Below, piece after piece: positions 27,941 to 38,040 of a stretch of 64,000 nt of DNA. The first letter of the stretch is position 1. Each line of letters begins with the position of its first letter. Position numbers and translations under genes: made by a program. The notes below the pieces were generated by a model. The model was given only the letters and a program-made list of their open reading frames with translations, ran no database searches and was not told the origin of the DNA. The stretch covers positions 682,001-746,000 of the forward strand of contig JACEHZ010000198.1 in assembly GCA_017893485.1 (NCBI GenBank), read 5' to 3'. The stretch comes from Hemerocallis citrina (lineage: Eukaryota; Streptophyta; Magnoliopsida; Asparagales; Asphodelaceae).

Positions 27941-29332
27941 ATTTAAACCCCTGGCTTGCCTATACAAGTACAATACAATTATAACAATGTAGAAATGGTG
28001 CATGTGAGATGATCTGAATTCCGGGATTAAACAAAACTAATTAAAAAACTTAATTACGTACCATATATATATAGTTATTTCACCAAATGGTTTTAATTAA
28101 GCATTTCTTTATTTTAAACGTATAAACACATGCTTTAGATGCAATAGTAAATACTTATTAAAAAAATTTGGAGCGGGGGAACTTAAATTGGAAAGAAAAT
28201 AAAAGACAATATTTAAATCAAATTTATATTTTTGCTGTCTTTCTTAAACTAGACTAAATATTTATATTAAAAAACAAAAAACAAACAAATAAAGCATTTT
28301 CCCAAACTAGTTGATGTCGGCTAATGAAAGAAAAATAAAACAGTTTATTAAATAATACGAAATTTTAACTAACCACCTCTTCTACTTAGTTACATCTATA
28401 ACCTTTTGTTTATATAAAATCTAACTTCTTTATTAATTAATATATTAGATCATTTTGATTCAAGTAGAGAGCACCACATGTATATCAATATTAATAAATA
28501 TAAAGTAAAGTTATTGAATTGACCTCTTGGAAACAGATTACATCTGGTTTGTGGAAGACAACTTCATCACAAATTGCCTTCATTCGAATCTCTCAGGACA
28601 AGTAGTAGTCTTCACGTGCCAAATCTATGAAATTATCAAACCAAATATTATAGGAAAGTACCATGATCGTGTCTTCTTCCCTCCATGTGTTTGCTACATT
28701 ATGCATCCCTCTCAAATAAGGTTGACGAGTAACTAGCACCTTCGATTGCACAAGAGTGGAGCATATAACTGAACACCTCCTGAGTAATTGTGCCCCAGTA
28801 TGATCCAATCCATTAGCCTTGACTTGAAATGAAATGCTATGACCAACATCAATATCTCGTATCGTACAAAATTCTTTATTGCCGCAAAATTTCTATTTAT
28901 ATTTTGTACTTGAACTAGGGCCGGCCCCACCCTTGAAGCGGGTGAGGTGGCCGCCTCAGGCCCCTGACGTTTTCGCAATTTTAGCGTCCCCAAATTTTTA
29001 ATTCACTTGTAAATATAGGCACGTATTTTGCGCGTAAAAGAAAACTACTATTATTAGGGGCCCCAAAATTAACTATTTGAGCCTTTAATTTTTTTTTTTG
29101 AAGATTATTTGGGTTTATACTTGAAGACTTGAATTGAATTTGAGACTTTAAATTTGAGTGATTTAAAACAAATTTATATATTTTGCATATTTTGCTTTTA
29201 ACAATGTGCAAATTTTTTTGTATACATTTTATTTTATTTTATTTTATTTTATTTTATTTTATTTTATTTTATTTTAGGGAGAACCATTTCAGGAGTTCGC
29301 CTCGGGCCCTCCGGAAGTCAGGGCCGGCCCTG
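27941..29332 (-). repeat. Array unit U20, type V
   Basis: Exon relic 28524-28892, hAT copy 28916-29332. hAT right half has ATTTTAGGGAG and GGGCCCTCCGGAAG, shared only with U21. Confidence 0.92.
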
Positions 29333-30683
29333 ACTTAAACCCCTGGCTTGCCTATACAAGTACAATATAATTATAACAATGTAGAAATGGTGCATGTGAG
29401 ATGATCTGAATTCCGGGATTAAACAAAACTAATTAAAAAAACTTAATTACGTACCATATATATATAGTTATTTCACCAAATGGTTTTAATTAAGCATTTC
29501 TTTATTTTAAACGTATAAACACATGCTTTTGGAAAGAAAATAAAAGACAATATTTAAATCATATTTATATTTTTGCTGTCTTTCTTAAACTAGACTAAAT
29601 ATTTATATTAAAAAACAAAAAACAAAAAACAAAAAAAATAAAGCATTTTCCCCAACTAGTTGATGTCGGCTAATGAAAGAAAAATAAAACAGTTTATTAA
29701 ATAATACGAAATTTTAACTAACCACCTCTTCTACTTAGTTACATCTATAACCATTTGTTTATATAAAATCTAACTTCTTTATTAATTAATATATTAGATC
29801 ATTTTGATTCAAGTAGAGAGCACCACATGTTATATATCAATATTAATAAATATAAAGTAAAGTTATTGAATTGACCTCTTGGAAACAGATTACATCTGGT
29901 TTGTGGAAGACAACTTCGTCACAAATTGCCTTCATTCGAATCTCTCAAGACAAGTAATAGTCTTCACGTGCCAAATCTATGAAATTATCAGACAAAATAT
30001 TATAGGAAAGTACCATGATCGAGTCTTCTTCCCTCCATGTGTTTGCTACATTATGCATCCCTCTCAAATAAGGTTGTCGAGTAACTAGCACCTTCGATTG
30101 CACAAGAGTGGAGCATATAACTGAACACCTCCTGTGTAATTGTGCCCCAGTATGATCCAATCCATTAGCCTTGACTTGAAATGAAATGCTATGACCAACA
30201 TCAATATCTCGTATCGTACAAAATTCTTTATTGCCGCAAAATTCCTATTTATATTTTGTACTTGAACTAGGGCCGGCCCCACCCTTGAAGCGGGTGAGGT
30301 GGCCGCCTCAGGCCCCCGACATTTTCGCAATTTTAGCGGCCCCAAATTTTTAATTCACTTGTAAATATAGGCACGTATTTTGCGCGTAAAAGAAAAATCA
30401 TATTATTAGGGGCCCCAAAATTAACTATTTGAGCCATTAATTTTTTTTGTGAAGATTATTTGGGTTTATACTTGAAGACTTGAATTGAATTTGAGACTTT
30501 AAATTTGAGTGATTTAAAACAAATTTATATATTTTGCATATTTTGCTTTTAACAATGTGCAAATTTTTTTGTATACATTTTATTTTATTTTATTTTATTT
30601 TATTTTATTTTATTTTATTTTATTTTAGGGAGCCCCATTTCAGGAGTTCGCCTCGGGCCCTCCGGAAGTCAGGGCCGGCCCTG
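29333..30683 (-). repeat. Array unit U21, type V, ~50-bp deletion
   Basis: Exon relic 29876-30244, hAT copy 30268-30683. Shortest complete unit (1351 bp): about 50 bp of intron-like DNA are missing at 29529, where ACACATGCTTTT joins GGAAAGAAAA. Confidence 0.92.
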
Positions 30684-31274
30684 ACTTAAACCCCTGGCTT
30701 GCCTATACAAGTACAATATAATTATAACAATGTAGAAATGGTGCATGTGAGATGATCTGAATTCCGGGATTAAACAAAACTAATTAAAAAAACTTAATTA
30801 CGTACCATATATATAGTTATTTCACCAAATGGTTTTAATTAAGCATTTCTTTATTTTAAACGTATAAACACATGCTTTAGATGCAATAGTAAATACTTAT
30901 TAAAAAATTTGGGGGTGGGGACCTTAAATTGGAAAGAAAATAAAAGACAATATTTAAATCATATTTATATTTTTGCTGTCTTTCTTAAACTAGACTAAAT
31001 ATTTATATTAAAAAACAAAAAACAAAAAACAAAAAAATAAAGCATTTTCCCCAACTAGTTGATGTCGGCTAATGAAAGAAAAATAAAACAGTTTATTAAA
31101 TAATACGAAATTTTAACTAACCACCTCTTCTACTTAGTTACATCTATAACCATTTGTTTATATGAAATCTAACTTCTTTATTAATTAATATATTAGATCA
31201 TTTTGATTCAAGTAGAGAGCACCACATGTTATATATCAATATTAATAAATATAAAGTAAAGTTATTGAATTGAC

Positions 31275-31643
31275 CTCTTGGAAACAGATTACATCTGGTT
31301 TGTGGAAGACAACTTCGTCACAAATTGCCTTCATTCGAATCTCTCAAGACAAGTAGTAGTCTTCACGTGCCAAATCTATGAAATTATCAGACAAAATATT
31401 ATAGGAAAGTACCATGATCGAGTCTTCTTCCCTCCATGTGTTTGCTACATTATGCATTCCTCTCAAATAAGGTTGACGAGTAACTAGCACCTTCGATTGC
31501 ACAAGAGTGGAGCATTTAACTAAACACCTCCTGTGTAATTGTGCCCCATTATGATCCAATCCATTAGCCTTGACTTGAAATGAAATGCTATGACCAACAT
31601 CAATATCTCGTATCGTATAAAATTCTTTATTGCAGCAAAATTC
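31275..31643 (-). pseudogene. CCR4-type deadenylase exon relic (representative copy)
   Basis: Read on the minus strand, 123 codons run in phase between a possible AG acceptor (AAATAG|GAATTTTGC) and a possible donor (CAAGAG|GTCAATTC). The peptide starts EFCxNKEFYTIRDIDVGHSI, includes VLSYNILSDNF, and ends KPDVICFQEV. The SYNILSD and QEV segments match the start of the exonuclease/endonuclease/phosphatase fold of CCR4-type deadenylases, including the conserved Asn and Glu of the active site; the preceding DIDVGH segment also resembles plant CCR4 homologues. CCR4 removes poly(A) tails from mRNA in the CCR4-NOT complex. An in-frame TGA (31344-31346) separates the two motifs, and the usual Trp/Arg-rich stretch between them appears shortened. 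The rest of the nuclease domain is absent. Sister copies are listed in the unit entries. Assignment is from motifs only; another EEP-family nuclease is possible. Confidence 0.7.
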
Positions 31644-31666
31644 CTATTTATATTTTGTACTTGAAC

Positions 31667-32083
31667 TAGGGCCGGCCCCACCCTTGAAGCGGGTGAGGTG
31701 GCCGCCTCAGGCCCTCGACGTTTTCACAATTTTAGCGGCCCCAAATTTTTAATTCACTTGTAAATATAGGCACGTATTTTGCGCGTAAAAGAAAAATACT
31801 ATTATTAGGGGCCCCAAAATTAACTATTTGAGCCTTTAATTTTTTTTTTGAAGATTATTTGGGTTTATACTTGAAGACTTGAACTGAATTTGAGACTTTA
31901 AATTTGAGTGATTTAAAACAAATTTATATATTTTGCATATTTTGCTTTTAACAATGTGCAAATTTTTTTTATACATTTTATTTTATTTTATTTTATTTTA
32001 TTTTATTTTATTTTATTTTTGTGTATGGGGAGCCCCATTTCAGGAGTTCTCCTCGGGCCCCCGGGAAGTCAGGGCTGGCCCTG
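31667..32083. mobile_element. Non-autonomous hAT element (representative array copy)
   Basis: Element with GC-rich ends (TAGGGCCGGCCC at left, GGGCCGGCCCTG at right) that are imperfect inverted repeats of CAGGGCCGGCCC, typical of Tip100-like hAT elements. It is flanked by ACTTGAAC and ACTTAAAC, an 8-bp target duplication with one mismatch, as expected for hAT. The interior is non-coding: short GGGGCCCC-rich blocks near both ends, a poly-T run, and a TTTTA microsatellite of about 5-17 repeats. Every complete array unit has one copy at the same site, so insertion preceded amplification. Confidence 0.85.
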
Positions 32084-32208
32084 ACTTAAACCCCTGGCTT
32101 GCCTATACAAGTACAATACAATTATAACAATGTAGAAATGGTGCATGTGAGATGATCTGAATTCCGGGATTAAACAAAACTAATTTAAAAACTTAATTAC
32201 GTACCATA
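32084..32208 (-). repeat. Array unit U23 (partial), right array edge
   Basis: The last 125 bp matching the unit. Identity stops after GTACCATA at 32208, where every internal unit continues TATATATAG and this one continues GATATTTAT. Confidence 0.88.
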
Positions 32209-32489
32209 GATATTTATATTCTACATTTCGGGGTGATGGCTCCAAAATGATCTATGGCTCATAGCGTTGATCTTCTTCTAAATAAAAGCGCCCAAATCCA
32301 CAAATCATTAACACCGTCATCTGAAAATCAACAGTTATATGCTCAGATCATTCTACATTAGACGAAGGAGACGATGAAGATGATGTGAAGAGATATATCA
32401 ATACCACAAAAAAACTGTGAAAGAAATCAAAATTAATTAATAAATAAATAAACTCTCTGAAAAATAAGACAAACAGACTTGCACTATAT
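32209..32489 (-). other. Array-edge flank, possibly upstream host-gene sequence
   Basis: Unique in this window. Where the array ends, the minus strand reads CTATG|GTACGTAATT, a good match to a plant splice donor, followed by the intron-like part of the unit. Further upstream (higher coordinates) a TTGATTTTCAG|ATGACGG acceptor-like site is visible near 32330. This could be the exon that preceded the amplified segment in the ancestral gene. The possible exon contains stops in each frame I read, and I could not match it to a known protein. Confidence 0.35.
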
Positions 32490-32925
32490 TAAGAGGGATG
32501 ATGGCTTCGGATCCATAAGTGAGATTGAAAGGGGATTCTCCTGTTGGGGTTCTCTTCGTGGTCTGATAGCTCTAGGGCACATTGGGGAGCTGCTCGACCC
32601 ACAATCCCTTGGTAGACTTGTCTAGTCTCTTTTTTAGGCCGAAAAGAATTTGCCAAGTATTTGACCATGTGCTCGTCTCTAGCTTCGTACTCCCCAGATA
32701 CTTGGTTCACAACCAGCTATGAATCACTAAATATCTTAACACGCTTGGCCCCAACTTTGCGAGCCATATATAGCCCAACTATAAGGGCCTCGTATTCAGC
32801 CTCATTGTTCGACGCTTGGAAGCTTATACGGAGAGAGTATTGTAGAACAAAATCATCGTGGTCGGTCAAGATGACTCTAGCCCCACTCCCGTCGGTGCAA
32901 GAAGATCCGTCAACATACACGGTTT
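32490..32925 (-). pseudogene. Archaeal-type RNase H domain of the Tat element
   Basis: Minus-strand peptide VDGSSCTDGSGARVILTD, then SFQASNNEAEYEALIVGLYM and VKIFSDSQLVVNQVSGEYEA: the acidic D...E...D set of the RNase H fold in the archaeal-like form seen as a second RNase H in Tat elements. A stop interrupts the segment after FSDS. Recognisable coding sequence stops near 32490, before any integrase. Confidence 0.85.
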
Positions 32926-32944
32926 AGAATGGGGATACTTCTAT

Positions 32945-33649
32945 CGCCTTACGGGGGTCGGGGATGGTGTTCTCCACTATGAACTTTGCTAGGACTTGTA
33001 CCTTGATAGTGGTTCAGGGTTGATAGCTGCTGTCGTGCTGACTCAGCTCTATGGACCACTTCATAAGATGCCCTGACATCTCGGGTTTGTGAAGGACTTG
33101 CTTTAGCAGTTGGTCGGTGAGAACGACCACCGAGTGAGACTGGAAGTAGGGACGACATTTTCGGGCCGCCATGACCAATCCATAGGCCATCTTTTCAAAA
33201 TTTGGGTAGCGGAATTTTGCATCCCTAAGGACCTTAATCACGTAGTAGATGAGCTTTTGCATCTTTTCTTCCTCTCTTACCAGGACGGTGTTGAGGGCTG
33301 CTCGAAAGTGGCGAGGTATATACAAAGGACCTCACCCGGCTTCGGCTTGCTCAAGAGTGGGGGGGTTTACCATGTAGCCCTTTAGTTAATAGAAAGACTC
33401 TTACTGTTGTTGTCCCCACTCAAAGCCTTTCACCCCTCTCAGTGATTTGAAGAACAGGAGGCATTTCTCCCTTGATTTGGAGAGGAAGCGCCCTATGGCC
33501 GCGAGGTGTCCCGTGAGTCTCTGCACATCTTTAACATTGGAGGGGGGAGCCATATTGAGTATGTGTTGGATCTTCTCGGGGTTGACCTCTATGTCCCTTT
33601 GGCTAACCATGAACCCGAGAAAATTTATCGGACGATATGCCGAAGGCAC
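32945..33649 (-). pseudogene. Tat-type RT thumb and RNase H
   Basis: Minus-strand segments NFLGFMVSQRDIEVNPEKIQ, VQRLTGHLAAIGRFLSKSRE (RT connection) and then NFEKMAYGLVMAARKCRPYF with VVVLTDQLLKQVLHKPEMSG (gypsy RNase H). Several stops separate the parts, including one near 33385. The segment directly precedes the archaeal-type RNase H. Confidence 0.75.
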
Positions 33650-33701
33650 ACTTGTTCAGATTCGATCTCAGGTTGTGTCTCCTTATTACTTCAAAAGCTT
33701 C

Positions 33702-34205
33702 CTAGAGATCGGAGACATGATCCTTCTTGCTGATGCTCTTTACCAACATGTCGTCCACATAGACCTCCATGTTACGGCCTATTTGCTCTTTGAAGAATTT
33801 GTTAACAAGGCATTGATAAGTAGCTCCAGCGTTCTTTAGTCTGAAGGACATGACCCGGTAGCAGTATAGGTCTTGGTCTGTTACGAACGAGGTCTTCGGG
33901 ATATCTAGAGGGAACATCCTAATCTGGTTGTAACCAGAGAAGGCATCCATGAATCTCAGGAGTTCGTGGCAGGAGGTCGTATCGATCAGAGAATCAATGC
34001 TCGGGAGCAGGAATGGGTCCTTTGGACAAGCTTTGTTTAGGCCAGTGAAGTCGATACAGATTCTCCAACTCCCGTTATCTTTTTTGACCATTACTACATT
34101 GGATAGCCATTCGGGATAATTGACCTCCTAAATGAACCGAGCGCTCAAGAGTTTTTAAACATCTTCTTTGATAGCTTGCTGGCGCTCGGGGGCAAATTTA
34201 CATCA
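33702..34205 (-). pseudogene. Tat-type reverse transcriptase
   Basis: On the minus strand: MVKKDNGSWRICIDFTGLNK, ACPKDPFLLPSIDSL, FMDAFSGYNQI (first catalytic Asp) and MEVYVDDMLVKS (catalytic YVDD pair intact), spanning palm and fingers. CIDFxxLNKACPKDPFPLP is typical of Tat/Ogre-type RT. Downstream parts continue in other frames (33649-33401: NFLGFMVSQRDIEVNPEK), with stops between. Confidence 0.85.
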
Positions 34206-34628
34206 CTTTTGCTAGATATGTTTAACCCCCGGAGAAACACTAAGGTGATGCATAAGGAGCTCTTCTGGGATTCCCGGCATGTCAGTCACGGTCCAAGCGA
34301 ATAGATCGTTATTCTCCCTTATACATTGGGAGAAGTCTTCTTTGATGGTAGGACGAAGGTCCTTGCTAATATGAAATGTGTTGGTAGCATCTTCTTCCGA
34401 GAAGGATAGTACTTCTTCCAGCCCGTCACCCGGCTCCGAGATGGTTTGGCTACATCCTTGTGGGAGTTCGAAGGCTTCAAGGGAGAGGACTGGCCCTCTT
34501 ACCGATGTCATGTAACATTTACGAGCCGCCTCCTGGCTCCTTTTAACTTCTCCCTTTCCTTCCGTGGTAGGGAATTTCTTCGTCATATGATAGGCCTATG
34601 GTATGAACTGGAGAGTGGCCAGACCGGG

Positions 34629-34898
34629 TCAACCCAGGATGACATTGTAGGCGGCTTTTACATCTACCACCATGAAGTCCATTGGCTCGGTCCGGGTGAC
34701 CAGGATTTTGCCAGCGGTTACGTCGAGAGTTATAACTTCCTCGATTGTCATTGGCACCCTGGTGAATCCGTGAAAAGTGTAGCTGGCGTGCTTGAGTCGA
34801 TCTATGGACAGCTTAAGGCCCTGAAATGCTTCTAAGAAGAGAATATTGACCGAACTGCCGTTGTCGACTAGGACTCGACGTACATCGAAATTGGCCAT
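34629..34898 (-). pseudogene. Tat-type aspartic protease
   Basis: 89-residue minus-strand segment with VRRVLVDNGSSVNILF: the catalytic triplet region normally D(T/S)G is DNG here, common in Tat elements. It ends VVDVKAAYNVILG, matching the YNxILGR terminus of the fold. It would process the gag-pol polyprotein. The segment lies between the gag zinc finger and RT, the expected order. Confidence 0.75.
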
Positions 34899-34949
34899 GA
34901 GGAGTTTTATAACAAGGTCATCTCAATGGGGCATCCGGACGCCCTCCAA

Positions 34950-36600
34950 GTCTTTGTCAGAGAAAGTAACAGGGACCCCAAGGCCCTTGGGGGGAGGATG
35001 GTTCTGTACGACATTCACTTCTCAGACGAAGGCTCTTCGGAAGGAGTTAGAATCTCCCCCCATTGGGCCTCCGTGTATGAGGTGCAGGACAACTTCAGTT
35101 TTGAAGTTTGGGGTTTTAGCATGTTGCTCGATTCGCTTATTAGCCCCTTTGGTGGGCGAGAAAGGATCAACCTTGTCCTTCCTCACGAACCTAGAAAGTT
35201 TTTCCCTCTGAATAAGGGCCTCGATCTCGTCCTTGAGGGCTTGACGGTCATCCGTATCGTGGCCGTGATCCCGGTGGAAGGGGCACCACTTGTCTCTATT
35301 TCTCTTCTTTCCTGGTGTGTTCATTTTTGGAGGAGGTGGGAGGAGCCCTTCTTTCCCGACCTCCATCAGAATAGTCGAGACATTGGTGTTAAGAGGAGTG
35401 AACTTCTCGAAGCGGGGAGGAAGGCGACGTTGGCCTCTATTATCTTTCTAGAGCTCCTTATCTCCTTCATCTTCAACAACCTTCCTTTTTTTCTCGAAAG
35501 ATATCCTTCGAGAGTAGGGTGGTTGAGAGCCTCTTCTGCTCGGATGTACTTCACACTCCTGAGCAGGAGTTCTGAGAAGTCCCGAAGAGGCTTCTTGGAG
35601 AAAGATGCCTTGAGGTCGGCGTTAATGACGTTGGACTAGAAAGCAGCAGAAGCTACTGACAAATCCAGGGAGGCGATGGTCCTGGCCTCCGCGATAAAAC
35701 ACTTGACATAGTCTCTTTGCCGTGCACCCTTCCTTTGACTTAGGAAAAGTAAAGAGGTGCTTGTCTTTTCGGAGCGGCGGCTGCTAAAGAAGTGAGTACG
35801 AAAGTGCCCTTCGAATTGGTCGAAGGAGAAGATGGAGGCCGGAGCAAGTCGAGAATACACTCTCTAGTAGGCCCCTTAAGCATAGCTGGGATGGTTTTGC
35901 AGAGAAGGGTGTCAGAGGCATGGTGGATCATCGATAGAGTCTTGAAACTCTCGATGTGGTCAGCGGGGTCTGTCTCCCCAGTATACGCTCAAAGTGAGGG
36001 GGGCTTGAAGTTTTCTGGGGTGAGGGCCTCCATAATGGTCTGGGAGAATGGAGGCCTACTCGGGCAGACGTTCCTGGCCCGTTGTTCTTCTTCTCTGTCA
36101 AGCCGGCCGAGGTGCCTCTCCATCTCGTGGAGACGGCAGTAGACTGAGTCTTCCCTTCGATCATATCTTGCTGAGACCCCAGGACTCGTCCTTATATGGA
36201 AGAGGACTGGGACTGCGGCGGTAATAGCTTGGAGCAGGTTGAGGACTGGGAGTGCAACGATGATGGCTTGGGGCCGGTTGAGGACTGGGTACTTGCTGGT
36301 TATTATTAGTGGCAGCATTAAGGGCCCAGAGGACTGCTTCTTGAAAGTTCTGGTATTATGCCCTTGTGACTGGAGCCTCTCGGTCTCGGCAGTCACTTGG
36401 TGCGGGACGACCGGTCAGAGAGCGACTCCTCCCAGGCGGTGCAGAGGTTATTCCCTCTATCTTCTGGGAGAGTTGGATCTTCGGCGGTCGGGCCTACGAG
36501 GGGATCGAGCCCTTTGATGCACTCGACGAGGGATCCCATCATGGGTCCGCCTCTCATCCAAGCGGGTTCACAGGTTTATCTCGTGCTGCCGGTTGATAAG
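34950..36600 (-). pseudogene. Tat-type gag, broken
   Basis: On the minus strand the N-terminal part (about 36396-35989) reaches PPFSQTIMEALTPENFKPPS, then the capsid-like region continues in shifted frames through IHHASDTLLCKTIPAMLKG (about 35931-35740), FSFDQFEGHFRTHF (about 35830) and AEEALNHPTLEGYLSRKKG. The zinc-finger region (35366-35022) reads CPFHRDHGHDTDDRQALKDE; the Cys that normally follows TDD is Arg, so the zinc ligand set is incomplete. At least three frame changes break it. Structural gag of this family packages the RNA in cytoplasmic particles; this copy cannot make it. The GC-rich strip 36400-36600 is probably leader or the gag N-terminus, with no motif I recognise. Confidence 0.75.
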
Positions 36601-36648
36601 AACGTCACGGAGATCTTTCGGCATTGGACGATTGTGAGAAGCCATGGA

Positions 36649-38040
36649 TGTAACACCCTAGAGTTTTAAATAATGCCTTTGAATTAATGAATGAATTAAA
36701 GTGAAATTTTGGTGATTTAATAAACATTTTCTGAATTTTACCTTTTTGCACGTGCAAAACACATGCAAACACTTTCCTTGGGAAACACAAAGTCAAGAAT
36801 TTTGATTGGAAGATCTAATATTTGTTAGTGAATATTAATTCAAATTTTCTGAATTTTATAAATCACTATTGATATTTTTTGCAAATATTGATAAATGAAG
36901 GGTCTCTTTGCAAAAAATTGCACTTGGAGGCAAAATTTCAAAATCGATTTTTTTTATGGGCTGAAGTTAAGGCCGACCAAATATGGAGAGATTGAGGATT
37001 TAAATCCTACCTTACTTGATTTATCTAACTACCTAATATAATGACTCCATATGTGTAAAGATATCTTTCAAGAGAATATTTTGTAAATCTTTTCAAAAAC
37101 CCTAAAAAGGAAATCCCGACTATTATATACTGCAATAGCCGCCCCCTCCCGTGTGGTGAAATCAAAAATTTGTTTTCTCTTCATATTTCTTGAGTTGGAG
37201 GATTGGATCTTGGAGTTCTTGCAAAAGGAGGAGAAGGGCTTTCTTTTATTTATTTATTTTTTCCTTCAAGTTGATCATCATTAAAGGTGAGTGAGACTTT
37301 TATATTATTTTGTTGAGAATGATAGCTTGCCTAGTAGATGCATGAAATTTCGTTGATATAGTGAATACTTTTGAATGAACAAGTTAAAGTAAGACCTTCA
37401 TATAACTTGGAGAATGATTGTAGATAAAAGATTTATTAAGAATGATAGTGTTTTTAATAGTGCTCATGAAGATCTTGATTTCTTCTACACTATGCCTTGT
37501 TCGATCGTGTACAGTTTTGCTGCTATTGAAATCTGTATGTAACATTTTGCGTATGGATAGATAAGGATGTGTTAGGATACTCTATCTGATGTTTTGATGG
37601 AATGAAAACTTGAATCTCTTGCAGTTTGAAGGTTTAGTTCTTAATTATTGGGTGAACTCTAGGCTTCTCATTTGACCATGATTTTCTATTAGCAAATTAG
37701 CTTTGTTTTATGTACTTTAAACTCCTCGTGATCCAATATATTTTTAGACAATCCTTCTGTTACAATAAGTAGTTAAAGTATTACAATTGAATGAACCCAT
37801 GCTTGATAAAGATGTGTCACCTTTCTAAGATGTATAATTTTATAAAATGCACTACTTTCGTGAGATAAACTACTATTTTCTAAAAGACTTTGTACTTGAG
37901 GTACTCTTGATTTCCTTTTCGTTTACAAAATGTATAGTTTAACTGCTGTATGTAATGTAAGTTTTTCCAAGTAGTTTTCAAAGGAGTTCAAATGCTCTTA
38001 TCTAATATGAGTTGCAAAGGATTTTTGATCTGTGGAGTTT
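36649..38040. mobile_element. LTR-like, non-coding retrotransposon sequence
   Basis: Starts TGTAACACCC, a common 5' end of plant gypsy LTRs, directly within Tat leader-like sequence. A TATA-like TATTATATACTGC (near 37115) followed by a C-rich stretch and a GT-rich donor-like AAAGGTGAGTG (near 37290) would suit an LTR promoter reading rightward. I found no matching TG...CA end, target duplication or primer-binding site, so its extent is uncertain. AT-rich and non-coding to about 38040, where chromovirus RNase H sequence begins abruptly. Confidence 0.45.

Larger units (their letters stand above)
30684..32083 (-). repeat. Array unit U22, type V (rightmost complete unit)
   Basis: Exon relic 31275-31643, hAT copy 31667-32083. 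Nearest complete unit to the array edge. Confidence 0.92.
1..32208 (-). repeat. Tandem array of ~1.4-kb deadenylase-exon + hAT units
   Basis: Head-to-tail array of 22 complete units plus partial units at each end, continuing beyond the left edge. Unit phase here runs from the end of one hAT copy to the end of the next; lengths are 1351-1444 bp, or 1969 bp with the Helitron. On the plus strand each unit reads: AT-rich intron-like DNA (about 600 bp), exon relic (369 bp, minus-strand sense), 23 bp, hAT copy (about 400-460 bp). Variants in the exon define four types: L (AATTAGTAGTC, extra TAA stop), S (GGTCTGTGG), Y (AGTCTACACG), V (none of these). Comparison with the right edge puts the duplication breakpoint in a TATATATA run (ACCATA|TATATATAG). 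Length differences come mostly from the T run and TTTTA microsatellite inside the hAT copy. Confidence 0.95.
32490..36648 (-). mobile_element. Degenerate Tat-lineage Ty3/gypsy retrotransposon
   Basis: Internal region of a gypsy element on the minus strand in the order gag, protease, RT, RNase H, archaeal-type RNase H. The extra archaeal-type RNase H and the gag zinc finger of CxFHxxxGHxT form point to the Tat (Ogre/Retand-like) group. The reading frame is broken by many stops and frameshifts. The integrase and the left (3') LTR are missing, since sequence recognisable as the element stops near 32490. The 5' side is cut by an LTR-like start at 36649. Confidence 0.85.

Noticed and set aside
1..32208. 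CRISPR array, rDNA or classical centromeric satellite
   Set aside because: Units are 1.4 kb without short spaced repeats, contain no rRNA sequence, and carry exon and hAT parts; no centromeric retroelement is associated.
34926..35639. 237-codon plus-strand frame
   Set aside because: Antisense to Tat gag, whose zinc finger and capsid-like motifs are on the minus strand.
36649..38040. 3' LTR of the chromovirus at 38041-39821
   Set aside because: Its TATA-like and donor-like signals read rightward, opposite to the chromovirus, and no polypurine tract or matching second LTR was found; kept only as an LTR-like region.
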